From Heligmosomoides polygyrus polygyrus (Eukaryota > Nematoda > Chromadorea > Rhabditida > Heligmosomidae): DNA of 64,000 nucleotides. The position numbers and the translations under genes were made by a program. The stretch is from contig OX377204.1 in assembly GCA_947396885.1 (NCBI GenBank), positions 2,356,001-2,420,000 of the forward strand, in the 5' to 3' direction. Shown in pieces: positions 19,813-29,789 of this stretch. Position 1 is the first letter of the stretch; the number at the start of each line of letters is the position of its first letter. The notes beneath the pieces are model-generated. The model was not told the DNA's origin. It did not search any database and saw only the letters and a program-made list of their open reading frames with translations.

Positions 19813-22062
19813 ATGGCAGAAATTCAGGTTTACAAGACAAAAATGACGAATGCTTGCGGACTTATTAAGGCAAGCGAGGCAGAAGTCAACCGTCTGGACC
19901 AGCCATTCGCGTTCCCGGAAGAAAGGAAGGATTGTGAGGAGTACATCAGAGAAAAGACAGCACAGCTAAACCACCTGATGAGAACGGTAATGAGCAACAA
20001 GCAGTACCACGACAACTGCTTAAAGGAAGCAATTGAGACAATAAACTCACGACCTACCAAAAAAGAGCGTGAAAATCTCATGACGGATTTGGACGACCAC
20101 CTACAAGCAGAGTCATACGAGCTTGACATCACGGTCATGCGTTGGCAGAACAAAGTGGATTTCAAAAAGGATGAACTGTCTCAACAAGCCATCCTAATAG
20201 CCAGCTGTCAGGAAACCGCCAGCTGTGAACAGCCGGCTACTGGCAATAGTGGAAATAATTTCGAATCAGCAGGTGAGGTAGCGCCTTCACAAGCAAGCAA
20301 CGTCGCGGTCAGACGACCTCTTCTCGAGGTTCCAACCTTCTCAGGGGACTTCAGAGAATTCAACGCCTTCTGGTCCGTATTCCAGGCACTTATACACAAT
20401 GATGCCAGTTTAACTGACCAAGAAAAGTTCCTGTTCTTGAAGCAGGCTCTCAAAGGCGAAGCTGCAGCATCCACCACCTACGTACCCGTGATAGGGGACA
20501 AGTACTATGGGGCCGTCAACATCCTCAAGAAGCAGTACGACAGGTCGGCAAGTATAGCTGATATTCTCATAAACGAGATCGAAAAAATTCCGCGTGCTCA
20601 CGATACACCCAGGAGTTGTCGTGACACCCTATCCGCCATTACCTCACGGATCATACACCTGGAACAAACAGGTGTATCACTCAATGCGGACCGAGTATGG
20701 CGCCGCATGATCCTCTCAAAATTTACGGAACACATCTGTAGCACTGTGATAAGCAAAGAAACCGTTGCCGGTATATCCTTCGAAGTTAAAGATATTACGG
20801 AAGCCATTGACGAGATCATCACTCTCCAAGAAACAACGGAGCTCACAACGGCAACCTTATTCGGAACGTATCTCCACGATACTGACAACGACCGGTTTTC
20901 AAGACAAAACGAGTCACGACAGATCGAGCTGCGCTCGCATCGGAGGACATTGCCTCTATGCCTTTGTGGTGATACACATCGACCACAGTACTGCACAACG
21001 TTCACGGCTCCCGAAGAACGCAGAAATGAAGCTAGGCAACGAAAGCTTTGCTGGAAATGCTTCAGGAAGGGACATACCTCGAAATCCTGCAAAATCCTTG
21101 GTCCTTGCCCAAGATGTCGGGAGGATCATCATTCATCTTTATGCACTTCAACCACAAGTGGAGAGAGACAGACAAACTGTACTAGCGAAGCGCAAAACTA
21201 CTCGCCAACAGTAGTCCATCAAGGAGCAGTATCCGTTGCGGTATCATCGAAGAACAGCGGCTCCATGCGACATGCAAAAGGAAATCGAGAATCACTTCGA
21301 AATATCAAACGATGTGAAGCGGCTCATTTCACAGATAGAGCCATCGGACCAAAACGATCGACAAGCAGTCAATGTGTGCCACAAATGGTCTCGGCATTGA
21401 TATTCAACGAATCGGAGGTAGACTACCAACCGGTAACTATCCTGATTGACTCTGGCGCCCAAAGAACTTTCATAAAAAGGAAACTTCAAGGGGAATTGAA
21501 GCTTCCAACTAAGGGCTCAACATCCTTCACAAATACAGGAATGGGAGAGCTTCAGGAAACTTACGAATCCACGGAAGTCAACATAACCCTGAAGAACCTT
21601 CGCACCGGCATGAAGCTAAAGCGAATACCAGTCTTCACAAAGGAGATGCTGACCGCCCCATCGAGCATCGCAAGGCTGTCCCCAGCTGATAAGAAATTCA
21701 TCAAGGAGAAAACTTTCTATCGCTCAAAGAAGTTTTCATTCCAAGGTTTCTCCCGATATAATAGTTGGGCAAGATCTCTTGAATCAGATCATCCTTCACG
21801 ACACTCCTATATTGAAGCTGCCATCTGGTTTGGTTCTCACGCCTACCATTTTCGGCTACACAATATCCGGTGTCAGTGGCACAGACAGCTCTGCAAAGAA
21901 AAGTACAAGAACTCAATGCAGCGTATTTCTCGCAGTAGAAGCAAGAATATCTTCAGAAGGCAAATACATTGGCTCAGAGCAACATTTGAGACCAAAGTTT
22001 CGAGAAGCGGACAGCTTCAAACTTCACAACGAACGGAGACGAAGCATCCGATTTCAGCATGA
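19813..22062 (+). CDS. Gag-protease polyprotein of BEL-like element
   Basis: ATG at 19813 opens a 749-codon frame. Residues ~1-150 are charged and helical. A DUF1759-like gag region follows (~169-330, starting LLEVPTFSGDFREF). A CX2CX4HX4C knuckle (CWKCFRKGHTSKSC, ~413-426) and a second, irregular Cys/His cluster (CPRCREDHHSSLC) come next. A retropepsin-type active site LIDSGAQ lies near residue 545 in a DUF1758-like domain. After about codon 633 (near 21710) the recognisable protease sequence moves to another frame, so the last ~115 residues here are out of register. It would act in particle assembly, RNA binding and polyprotein cleavage. Confidence 0.85.
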   Translation: MAEIQVYKTKMTNACGLIKASEAEVNRLDQPFAFPEERKDCEEYIREKTAQLNHLMRTVMSNKQYHDNCLKEAIETINSRPTKKERENLMTDLDDHLQAESYELDITVMRWQNKVDFKKDELSQQAILIASCQETASCEQPATGNSGNNFESAGEVAPSQASNVAVRRPLLEVPTFSGDFREFNAFWSVFQALIHNDASLTDQEKFLFLKQALKGEAAASTTYVPVIGDKYYGAVNILKKQYDRSASIADILINEIEKIPRAHDTPRSCRDTLSAITSRIIHLEQTGVSLNADRVWRRMILSKFTEHICSTVISKETVAGISFEVKDITEAIDEIITLQETTELTTATLFGTYLHDTDNDRFSRQNESRQIELRSHRRTLPLCLCGDTHRPQYCTTFTAPEERRNEARQRKLCWKCFRKGHTSKSCKILGPCPRCREDHHSSLCTSTTSGERQTNCTSEAQNYSPTVVHQGAVSVAVSSKNSGSMRHAKGNRESLRNIKRCEAAHFTDRAIGPKRSTSSQCVPQMVSALIFNESEVDYQPVTILIDSGAQRTFIKRKLQGELKLPTKGSTSFTNTGMGELQETYESTEVNITLKNLRTGMKLKRIPVFTKEMLTAPSSIARLSPADKKFIKEKTFYRSKKFSFQGFSRYNSWARSLESDHPSRHSYIEAAIWFGSHAYHFRLHNIRCQWHRQLCKEKYKNSMQRISRSRSKNIFRRQIHWLRATFETKVSRSGQLQTSQRTETKHPISA

Positions 22063-22513
22063 CAGTGTTCCCAATTCAAAACTGCAGATCGTCACTGGAA
22101 ATGAACACGATTTACTTGCGATTCAAGGTCCACGCAATTTCGTAAAGCAGAACACCGAAGGGGCGAAGAAACCAAGCGCCAAGGAGACTATGAATTTGAA
22201 TTCCATAAATTGCAACACTAACGCACTACCGAAAACCAAGACGCGAACGAAGATTTCGACGAGTGGTAATCATGAAGTCATCAGCTGTCCACATGTTACT
22301 GAAGCCGTCGGGTTAGAGCAGCTTCGCCGAGGTGATCATATAAGAATCGCCACGTCACCATGCGTTAATGAAAACCATGGCTCAATCATTTGGATAAACG
22401 AGCAACGAATACGAAGTTCCTCAAGGAAACGACGTGCCAGAAGGAAAACTAGCAACTTCAAATGCTGCACATCAACTTCACACAAGGACGTCGGAAAGCG
22501 GGAGATTCAGTAA
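21708..22513 (+). pseudogene. Frame-shifted end of the protease region
   Basis: The second frame, open from about 21708, continues the protease domain with PDIIVGQDLLNQIILHD and then LVLTPTIFGYTISGVSG, the expected 'G(Q/S)D...G...TxxGxxxSG' end of DUF1758. The switch occurs around a short A-run (gagaaaac, about 21706-21713), so a one-base indel is the simple explanation; programmed frameshifting is less likely because pol is absent. Downstream to 22513 the frame is Arg/Lys/Thr-rich with no reverse-transcriptase motif. Confidence 0.7.
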
Positions 22514-22646
22514 AATTTCTACCTAATTCGCATAATTGTCGCCCTCTATTGTTGTATTGTCTATCTGTTCTATCATGTCTGCCAATCTCTGTTCGGTATT
22601 ACAATGTTGTATTTCTAGCGCTACCGCTACTTGCCCCTCGCCCCAG

Positions 22647-23032
22647 TGTTGTGGATACCCAACTAGGGACTACATTTATGAATGTATATTGTAGTATAAT
22701 AGAGGCCAAATAGGAATGAATGATAAGACTTATCATACTTAAGTGAACACTATAAGATAAGTACCATTGAATAACATCCACAGGCATAACTTAGGGGTAC
22801 CGCAAGTAGGTAATAGAGATAGCGCTCAAGTTGTCCACTCTAGGCGCGGTGCCCCCTTTCAAGACCAGAGGTAGTTGGCCCCATCGGCTAACTATTGGAG
22901 ATATTTGTAGCTCCGTATCCGCATATTGTCTATATAACCTGCTGTGATGTGATATTCGTGTTGTGCTCTGAGAGTTATAAAGTAATAAATCACTTATTAC
23001 AATTGACTACAGACGCATCCGTTGGTGAACCA
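22647..23032 (+). repeat. 3' LTR of the BEL-like element
   Basis: This is the right LTR, 386 bp, matching 17928-18308 apart from a 5-bp insertion and a two-base difference. The sequence immediately upstream (gcccctcgccccag) is pyrimidine-rich rather than the usual purine tract. Downstream sequence (ctgatgtg) does not duplicate the bases left of the 5' LTR. Confidence 0.92.
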
Positions 23033-23780
23033 CTGATGTGTGCGAGCTTCCGCCTTCCCTTTTTTGAGAACAGCTCCTGCTGTGTTAATCCATACTGCCG
23101 CTCTTCATTACTGCCTTTGCCACCGTTTCACTTTGTTTCTCTTCGAGAGTCTTAAGTTGATGTCAATGTTGTGGTGAGAATCTGCGGCCCTATTCTAGTG
23201 CTCCTCGCTCTACACGTTAGAGTATGCCCTTTGGTAGGAAGGCACATATATGCCCGTTCAAAGCAGAAGTGATCTAACTTGGTTCACCATAGGGCTAGAA
23301 CCCACCAGTGCTGCTGATAATTTTGAATTTCATACAGCACAAAACGACGGATTGGGCGTTCCTACATCGTGGACCTCCCGCCCCAGCCTATTTGATCACC
23401 ACTGCTAGTTGTACCACTTATATCTACTCGTGTGCTTCTTAAAGGGGCTGACAACCACTTAACACGATGAGCCCTGTCCATCCGAGCGTTTTGCGCCTGA
23501 TTCTGTAGGCTGTAAGTAAGATTCTCCCATTCTAAGTTGGTTGGATTGAGCCCATTAGTTTCTCCCGCCCACATAAACTTTCTACTTTCTACACCCTTCC
23601 AAGCTGTCGGATTTTTATTCGTGTGATAGCAGAAGTTGAACAACAAACACAACGGTGAGGAACATACATATCCCACCTTTGTGATTAAGTGGCTTATACA
23701 CTATCAGTCGATTAAAACCTGCGGTGAACTTTTCGAAGGCATGCTCAGTGAGTGGTACGAAGCTAGGAATCAGTCTGGAG
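23033..23780. other. Spacer without recognisable gene
   Basis: Nothing is recognised on either strand apart from short uninformative frames. Confidence 0.45.
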
Positions 23781-24043
23781 TAGGCGTAAGTTTCAACGTG
23801 CTCGACGCTACGGATGCTTCCTTATCCAGCGTTGGTTGCCGGCGGAGCCCGGCGGAGCCGGCGACCGACGCTGGGTGAGGAAGCATCCGTAGCTAGGTTT
23901 GGCTACGTCCCTAGCGTGACCCGCCATACCCGACGCCGGCGGAGCCGGCTAGCCTGGCGTGACCCGCGGATGCGATGCCGGCTAGCCTGGCGTGGCCCGC
24001 ACACTCCAGCGTCGGCGCCGGCGGAGCCGGCGACCGACGCTGG
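23781..24043 (+). mobile_element. Short diverged relative of the 9-kb hairpin satellite
   Basis: The left flank (tctggagtaggcgtaagttt...) matches the left flank of the large array. It continues into a hairpin of the same design (ccagcgtt...gccggcgaccgacgctgg), 'gtgaggaagcatccgtagct', 'gtgacccgccatacccgacg', Gly-Cys-like gccggc modules and a terminal hairpin ending gacgctgg followed by T. Only about one and a half units are present and they have diverged substantially from the satellite. This shows what the unexpanded element looks like. Confidence 0.8.
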
Positions 24044-24169
24044 TGCTTATATAACATCAAATGCATGTATTCACTGTATACATATCAAAGAACATGTCTT
24101 AACACATGAAACAGCACGTACCAACAGCACAATAAACCTCTCTGTAAGCCTCGGCGTTATGCAACAATA

Positions 24170-24510
24170 CGAATCAAATCAGTTTCTTTAAGCCTCAATT
24201 GGCTGGTATCGAGGTTGTGAGCTGTCATAACGATGTTTTGTTGCGATCTAAACTCTAGCGCCAGGCGGGACTCGAGCCCGCACCTCCCTCTAATCGGGCG
24301 GGAATGCTCTACGCCATTACACCACCGGCGATATCAGCGGCCAGCTCATCCCGCATACGGGTGAGTGCTGATCGGTCTCACGAGGTGTGGATGCTGCGTT
24401 CGATCAAACGGCGCCGGTGGTCTAATGGCGTAGGTCATTCCCGCACGGTTAGAGGGAGGTGCGGGTTCGAGTCCCGCCTTGCGCTAGAAGTTTTGATCGC
24501 AACAAAACAT
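24170..24510. mobile_element. tRNA-like inverted-repeat element
   Basis: A minus-strand tRNA-like segment (24257-24330) and a plus-strand one (24411-24484) face each other. Each has a convincing T-arm (gcggg-ttcgagt-cccgc) and near-complementary acceptor ends. The arms extend outward through 'gttttgttgcgatc' and its complement, so the whole is a ~100-bp-arm palindrome. Anticodon arms do not fold canonically, so these are not working tRNA genes. CGTTATGCAACAATA occurs at 24155-24169 and 24511-24525, a possible 15-bp target duplication, although its first bases overlap the inverted repeat. Confidence 0.7.
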
Positions 24511-24689
24511 CGTTATGCAACAATATTACAAAATAGATTTTATATCAGAGTGTAACAGAGATATAATTGATATTGAAGATGAAAGAATCTGTCTGTCTAA
24601 GAGAGCTTTCCACAGGATGCTAAAGCCAGTCTCTAAATTCGAACACACTCTTCCTCTTTGAATGAAAAGCCGTTTCTAGGACGACTAAG

Positions 24690-25110
24690 GAAGTCCACCG
24701 GCAGTTCACAGAACACCGAGCAGCCTTGATTTTCGGTCTCGGTGTAGCTCGTCGACATGACCCGAAGCATCCACGACGACTGCCCATTACGGTGCGTGCC
24801 CTCAGTACGCTACCGTTCTGGGGGCGGATTCATCAACGACTTACATAACTTTAACAGAGAATTCACAGCGGAAAACTCAGACAACGTGGCTTATCGCTCA
24901 CCATATCGCTTGATAAGCCGCGCTATCAGGGATTTCGGCTGTAAATTTCTATGTTAAATTGCTATAAGTCGTTGATGAATCCGGCTCCTGGCTAGAAGGG
25001 CGCCTGTGGCCGATGGTTAGTCGAGAATCAAGCCCTGATTTTCGCTCTCCGTCTGCTTCGCCGACATGACCCCAGCGTCCGCTGCGAGTGCCAACTGTTG
25101 GCGGCGTGCC
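24690..25110 (+). repeat. Diverged tandem duplication interrupted by a MITE
   Basis: The segment from about 24729 (cttgattttcggtctcggtg...cgacatgacccgaagcatcc...gcgtgcc) is repeated from about 25032 (cctgattttcgctctccgtc...cgacatgaccccagcgtccg...gcgtgcc). The first copy is interrupted by the MITE at 24818. Composition is more GC-rich than the surroundings and each copy contains CGACATGACC, so they could be duplicated first exons or promoters; no gene is identified. Confidence 0.5.
24818..24990. mobile_element. MITE, family GGATTCATCAACGAC, copy 1
   Basis: The inverted termini read CTGGGGGCGGATTCATCAAC on the left and, inward from the right, CCAGGAGCCGGATTCATCAA, both followed by CGACTTA. The interior contains 'caccatatcgcttgataagccgc'-like sequence shared with the copy at 32682. 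It is about 173 bp and has no coding capacity. Confidence 0.82.
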
Positions 25111-25269
25111 AAGTCGTTGCGCGCACCGCTGACGAGCGCATACATCATCGAGCGGACGCCTCTGTCTCCGTCGGCAAGTACGCAGTACCCGCTGTTGCAG
25201 CAGCAGCAGCAGCAGAATCGCCAGCAGCAGCCAGCGGGCACCGGTGCTGGTGCCCTTTTACACTGCTGA
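25066..25269 (+). other. GC-rich stretch with CAG microsatellite, possible exon
   Basis: The plus strand from ATG at 25066 stays open for 67 codons through a CAG run at about 25195-25215 (polyGln: LLQQQQQQNRQQQ), but the overlapping frames are open too. No domain is visible. A polyglutamine-bearing host exon is possible; nothing else supports it. Confidence 0.2.
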
Positions 25270-26039
25270 TTAAACGGGGCTCTGCCTGCACTCATTGTGC
25301 TGAGCGCACAGAAGGCGACGCGCCGGCACCGGCGCGCCGCCAGCTGATGCAATAGCTTCAGCCGAGGACGGCCGGTCGGCCCCGTCGCTGTACTTCCCCG
25401 TTCGTGCTCCATGCACTTACTCTGTCGCTTGTTTCGGCTTGCAGAGCCACTTTGCACTAATTCGAGAACACCCGCCACGAATTCTTCGCCTCTTCGGCTA
25501 ATTCCGGCTCCGAGTTGGCCGACGCTCTGTGTCCATAGACGCCTTCCTTCAGCTCTTCTTTGCAGCTTTGATGGTCACACCTGACAAATCGCCAGAGGAG
25601 CTTATTGTCTAAACGCCGTTGTTCTTCTAGCTTCTAGAGCAGTTTTTTAACATTCTCCGAACAATAGTACACCCGTAGGCGCAGTCTGGAGGAGGGATGC
25701 AACGGACATTCGCACCTAGGCCAAGCATTGCTGCTATCTTAGCACTTGCCAGATATCCTACCTTATTCAAGGTAATGAATTCTCTAGCTGAGCTCCAACT
25801 AGGATATTGGGTAGCTCCAGCTAGTTCTCCAGATGGGAGGGAGGTCTATGCAACAGCTTCAGGTGAGGTCAACTATGCTTTCGGCTCTAGGTTTAATGAA
25901 TTGTTTCGAAAAATATAGGATCACCAAACTGCAGAACTTCACACTCTCTGCCAGCTCATCCGAAGAGGTCATTTTGGAAACTTGGTGGTGGAACTGCGGA
26001 AAACCAGCAAAGAGCTGCACATTCTGTTCTGTGCTAGCC
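25270..26039. other. Spacer; one weak exon-like segment
   Basis: A frame at 25697-25770 ends at a donor-like AAG|GTAATG, but it lacks an identifiable acceptor or domain. Nothing else is recognised. Confidence 0.25.
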
Positions 26040-26042
26040 TAA

Positions 26043-26178
26043 GGCCCCGTTTATACTTCCGACGCTGAGCGACGCGATGCCACGTGTACTGGTCAGATTG
26101 ATCGATCGCGTCGCACGATCAATATCGATCCACCATACGTGGCGTCGCGTCGCTCGGCGTCGAACTATGAACGGGACC
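26043..26178. mobile_element. PIF/Harbinger-like MITE
   Basis: A 136-bp fold-back has ~45-bp inverted termini: left GGCCCCGTTTATACTTCCGA, right (inward) GGTCCCGTTCATAGTTCGAC, continuing gcgacgcgat/gcgacgcgac. TAA flanks it at 26040-26042 and 26179-26181. GGnCCCGTTT termini with a 3-bp TAA/TTA target duplication are typical of PIF/Harbinger MITEs. Confidence 0.82.
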
Positions 26179-26181
26179 TAA

Positions 26182-27618
26182 GACTTTTGAAGTCATAACG
26201 AACTCTGTGAAATCGAAATGTGCTCCTTCTACATTAAACTAGCGATTCTAAAAGAGGTTAGAATAATTTTCTGTTCAATGGAAAATTTAGTATATCATTC
26301 TTTGAAACTCTATTTTGCTTACCCAATAAGTGAACACATTTTTTAAATTTTTATAAAATAATCAAATTAAATTAAATTCAAAACTAAAATTAATTAAAAA
26401 ATAAATTATAAATAAAAATTATTTGTGGAAAAATAATGGTTTGAAGCTTGCTTTGAAAAAAATAGGAAGGCAGCTATTTTTTAGTTTAATATAAGAAAAG
26501 TTTAATTTGTTATTTTTGCTCTAAGATTAAAAATTTTATAATATTATTGCAATTACTGGAACAGGTGAACTAAAAAGTTTTAAAGAATGTTATTTCAAAA
26601 TTTAAATATATATATATATATATATATATTCTAATCATCTCGTTGAGTTTGTCGTTTATCTTCCTGAAGCTCGTTTCGAGATTGTAATAATTTAACTAAT
26701 ATTAATATTATATTTTATTATTTTATATTATTATTATTAAGTTTAATTTAATAATTTCAAATACAGTGAAAAATAGATAAATATATAAATAGGTTAAATA
26801 ATAAATTAAAAAAATAGGGTATACATAAAATGACATAAAAATATTAAAAATTAATAAAAAACATATAATTTAAAAAACCAAGGTCAATAAGAAATTAAAA
26901 TCGTCAAAAACAAAAATTAATTATAAATAAAAGGTAAAAGCTAAAATTATAAAAAATAAATAGAAATTAATGAATAAATGAATAAATAAATTTTAAAAAA
27001 TGTATATATATATCAGTATGTGTGTATGTATGTGTACATGTATGTAAATATATAAGTCACATTAGGTTTATAGTTAGTAACAATATGCTAACGGTTCTAT
27101 AATGTAGTAGTACAATTGTATTAAAACATAAGTGTTACCTGTATTTTTCATTTGTAAAATTTAGTTGCTAGTACAAGTTAGTGCCAGTTACCTTTAAAAA
27201 ATTTAAAAATATTTTGCTCTACAATACTAACAACTAAACTAATTAGTTGCCTTCTTCACTGATGAGCCTTGGGGTGACTAATTATAAACATGTTTTGTAT
27301 GAAGGTAGAGGCGAAACAAAACATGTTTAAGTTGTTGTTAGCTGTCGTTGTTTTGGATGTTATTGTTCTCTAAATAAGATTGTTGTGTCGTTGTATTTCA
27401 TGTTGTTGAAGAACTATATAAAAAGGCAATTTTAGTTTCAGTAAAGGATAACACAATAAATACTTAAACAATTTTATACATAGTTTTACAACTATTTCTA
27501 TTGGAAGATTTCGCTTTGATTTCAACACTCTTAAGCTAATTTAGAAGAGTGTCTAATTTGATTCAAAAACTGCTCAATTTGACTTGAAAGGTATCCCCAT
27601 TTCGAACTGAAAATGGTA
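26182..27618. repeat. AT-rich element of the CCATTTTCACGTCG family (left end lost)
   Basis: The ends match the subterminal region of the copies at 31.1, 38.5 and 45.5 kb: 'gacttttgaagtcataacgaactc' at the left and '...gaactgaaaatggta' at the right. The inside is very AT-rich, with a TA microsatellite at about 26606-26630 and no gene. The left terminal repeat seems to have been removed at the junction with the Harbinger-like MITE. Confidence 0.5.
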
Positions 27619-27871
27619 TATCTGTGGTAAGCAAGTAAGAAAGTGACAAACAAAAAAGACTTAAGTTAGAATTAGCGTGTAAGGATAGAGCTGCCGGCAC
27701 CAAGTGCAAAAAAAAGACAATAAACGCTCACGTTTCAATTTTTTAAAATTCTAATTCTTCGAGGTTTTCTACCAAAATGGTTGAACGCATTTCATTTCAG
27801 CTCACGTTGTTTCGTCGCCTCCGCTTTCGTTAGACATTCACAATAATGCCCGCTCAAAAAGCGTAACATTG

Positions 27872-28163
27872 TAGGATAGGGGTAAAGGACGGCGTTATTC
27901 AATCCCTTTTGGGATGCGCCACGCATTCTACTTCTACGGGATGTCGTGGAGGCGATATGAATGCGTGCTTGTCCATACAATGACTTACGGTGGCCAGCCG
28001 ATGAACAAGTCAGCGCTCTATCCTTCACAGACACGTCTGCTACCAATTCACCGACCCCTGAGGGATGGAAGGCTTGGCTGGCCTGGGCGGAAATCCGAAC
28101 CGCGAACCTGCTAGCGGGTGCACGCGACCGTCGGCACCTCCTCCGACTGCGCTATACGCGCTC
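27872..28163 (-). mobile_element. tRNA-derived SINE, near full length
   Basis: In SINE orientation the element starts with a tRNA-like head (A box-like tagcgcagtcgga; B box-like ggttcggatt), then 'ccaaccaagccttccatccc', a central body and a tail ending gccgtcctttatcc. This copy is on the minus strand. CGCTCAAAAA occurs at both sides (near 27853 and 28159) and may be a target duplication. Head motifs correspond to internal RNA polymerase III promoter boxes. Confidence 0.85.
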
Positions 28164-28984
28164 AAAAAAACCTCTTTGATACAGAGCTGGAAAAATCAAG
28201 TACTTGTGAAAATAAGCATATATTTGAGCGCAGCAGCTCGAGCTCTATCTTCTGCTATATAAATCTCAGTAGAGTTGAACAATGCATACAGGACCGACAC
28301 AATCAATCGTGTGGGCGAGACAACATGTAGAGTGGGCAACAAACAGATTGTAGAGTGGCCGTTTGAGAAGATTTATCGGAAATTCCTAGCTGTCCTAATC
28401 AGGCTAATCAGGAAATGTTCTAAGACTGTCCAGCTTGCCTTTGGAGTGCGCCGTGAACAATGCGTACAGAATCGAACCTATCAATCGAATGGGCGCGGCA
28501 GCCTGTAGAGTGACCGTTTGAGGAGTTTTCGCGGAAATTTCCATCCGCCCTTCTCAGGAATTGTTCTAAGACTGTTCAGCTGTAGTAGTATAATATTAAA
28601 TAGAATGGGTGGCGCATCCCAGAAGGGATTGAGTAACGCCGTCCTTTATGCTTCATAGATTGATCCGCTAAATATCATGTTGAGTGCCTGGCTGCCCTCA
28701 CGAAGACCTGACTAACGCCGTGTTTATGTTCATTTTCTTGATGCGCTTTCGTCGACACAAGGTCGAGGTCCTTACACTTTCCAGCTGACTTTTCGCTTCG
28801 AATTGCTCTGTCTGTACGCCTCCGTATCGGAGTCATATATTTAGATAATGACGCTCAGATACGTACACATTGAAAGAGAGACAAAAAACTCCCCTCTACT
28901 TCCTGACTCCACGTTACGGAGTAGCTTAAGCTGTTGACCCTTCGTGATGTATTGCACTTCAGTTCTTCACTTTAACCACGATGA
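28164..28984. other. Spacer with a SINE tail fragment (28603-28660)
   Basis: Apart from a plus-oriented SINE 3' fragment (ggcgcatcccagaagggatt...gccgtcctttat), nothing is recognised. Two similar segments near 28270-28370 and 28440-28540 (gtgnacaatgc...gagtggccgtttgag) look like a diverged local duplication. Confidence 0.5.
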
Positions 28985-29283
28985 AGTTCATTCACCTTTA
29001 GATTATCAGTTTTCTCCGCCTCTCTGTTGGGAGTCATCATCCCACATAATTATCCCCTCGAAGACAATTTCGAAGGATAAAGGGATAGAAGTCGGTGTTG
29101 TTCAATCCCCTTCGGAATGCGATAGACAGAATAGAATGTGTGGCGCATGCAAAAGTGATTGAGCAACACTGTTCTTTATCCTCTTAACCTTTGCAATTGT
29201 CCTCAAGGGGAATAAATATATGGGATGATTCATACCGCAACAGAGGGGAAGCCTAATGTGAAAATCTAAAGCTGAATAAAAAT
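28985..29283. repeat. ~300-bp fold-back palindrome
   Basis: The left arm runs (ctttagattatc...cctctctgttggg...atcatcccacataattatcc...gaaggataaagg). The right arm is its inverse (ttctttatcctc...ggggaataaatatatgggat...gcaacagagggg...). The centre consists of two opposed sequences related to the SINE tail. Arms are about 140 bp and roughly 75-80% matched by eye. Confidence 0.75.
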
Positions 29284-29789
29284 AATAGAATAATAAAGGC
29301 AAACTCAGCTGTAATTTTTTGTGCTAAAGTGATTTTGTATTGTTTTCTGGCTAAATAATTTCTTGTTCTGCTTTTAGTGAACCTTAGGAAGCCAACTTTC
29401 GCTGTAATCTTTTGGACTGGACTTCTTTTATATAAATTTTTAGTTCAATAAATGTTACGTGTTCTATCAACGCATTGGTGGGGGCCTCCTGTTGCTTCTT
29501 TGAGATTTCTCGGAATCTCCTCGAAATACATTATTTGCCCGGCTCACCTAAACTTCGATGACCTAAATGAAGTAGTCGTGTACCTGTACCTTACTTTTGA
29601 CCGCCAACAAGGCTTCTAACTCCATGGGTTGTTCACCTTAGGGGTTACGTAACTCTGTCATCCTCTCCATTCGCTTTCATGTAAAATTAGGACGGGCTAC
29701 GTCTCTCAAAAGGATTGGCCGACGAGGTCCCTTATCCTATTGTCTTTATTGCCTGGCTACAAAATGGCATCTTCTCATCCTTTGAGGGT

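Larger units (their letters stand above)
17928..23032 (+). mobile_element. BEL/Pao-like LTR element lacking RT and integrase
   Basis: A 5.1-kb element has two near-identical LTRs, a primer-binding site, a repeat-filled leader and a gag-protease region. BEL/Pao assignment rests on the gag domain (LLEVPTFSGDFREF..., DUF1759-like), two Cys/His knuckles and a DUF1758-like protease. Between the protease and the right LTR only about 0.8 kb remains, with no reverse transcriptase, RNase H or integrase motif, whereas intact members need several kilobases there. No target-site duplication and no purine-rich tract before the right LTR are visible. It is best read as a young non-autonomous or internally deleted copy. 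Confidence 0.87.

Noticed and set aside
20765..21214. 149-residue frame overlapping gag
   Set aside because: Alternate-frame shadow of the gag region; the zinc knuckle is in the main frame.
24257..24484. Two functional tRNA genes in opposite orientation
   Set aside because: T-arms and acceptor ends look right, but the anticodon arm does not form a 5-bp stem with a 7-nt loop and U33, and the homology extends beyond the tRNA-like part as a transposable palindrome.
27961..28179. Short proteins such as those containing 'LRWPADEQVSALSF' here and at 47.6, 48.4 and 55.4 kb
   Set aside because: They are translations of the SINE body, repeated at each SINE copy in whichever orientation it lies.
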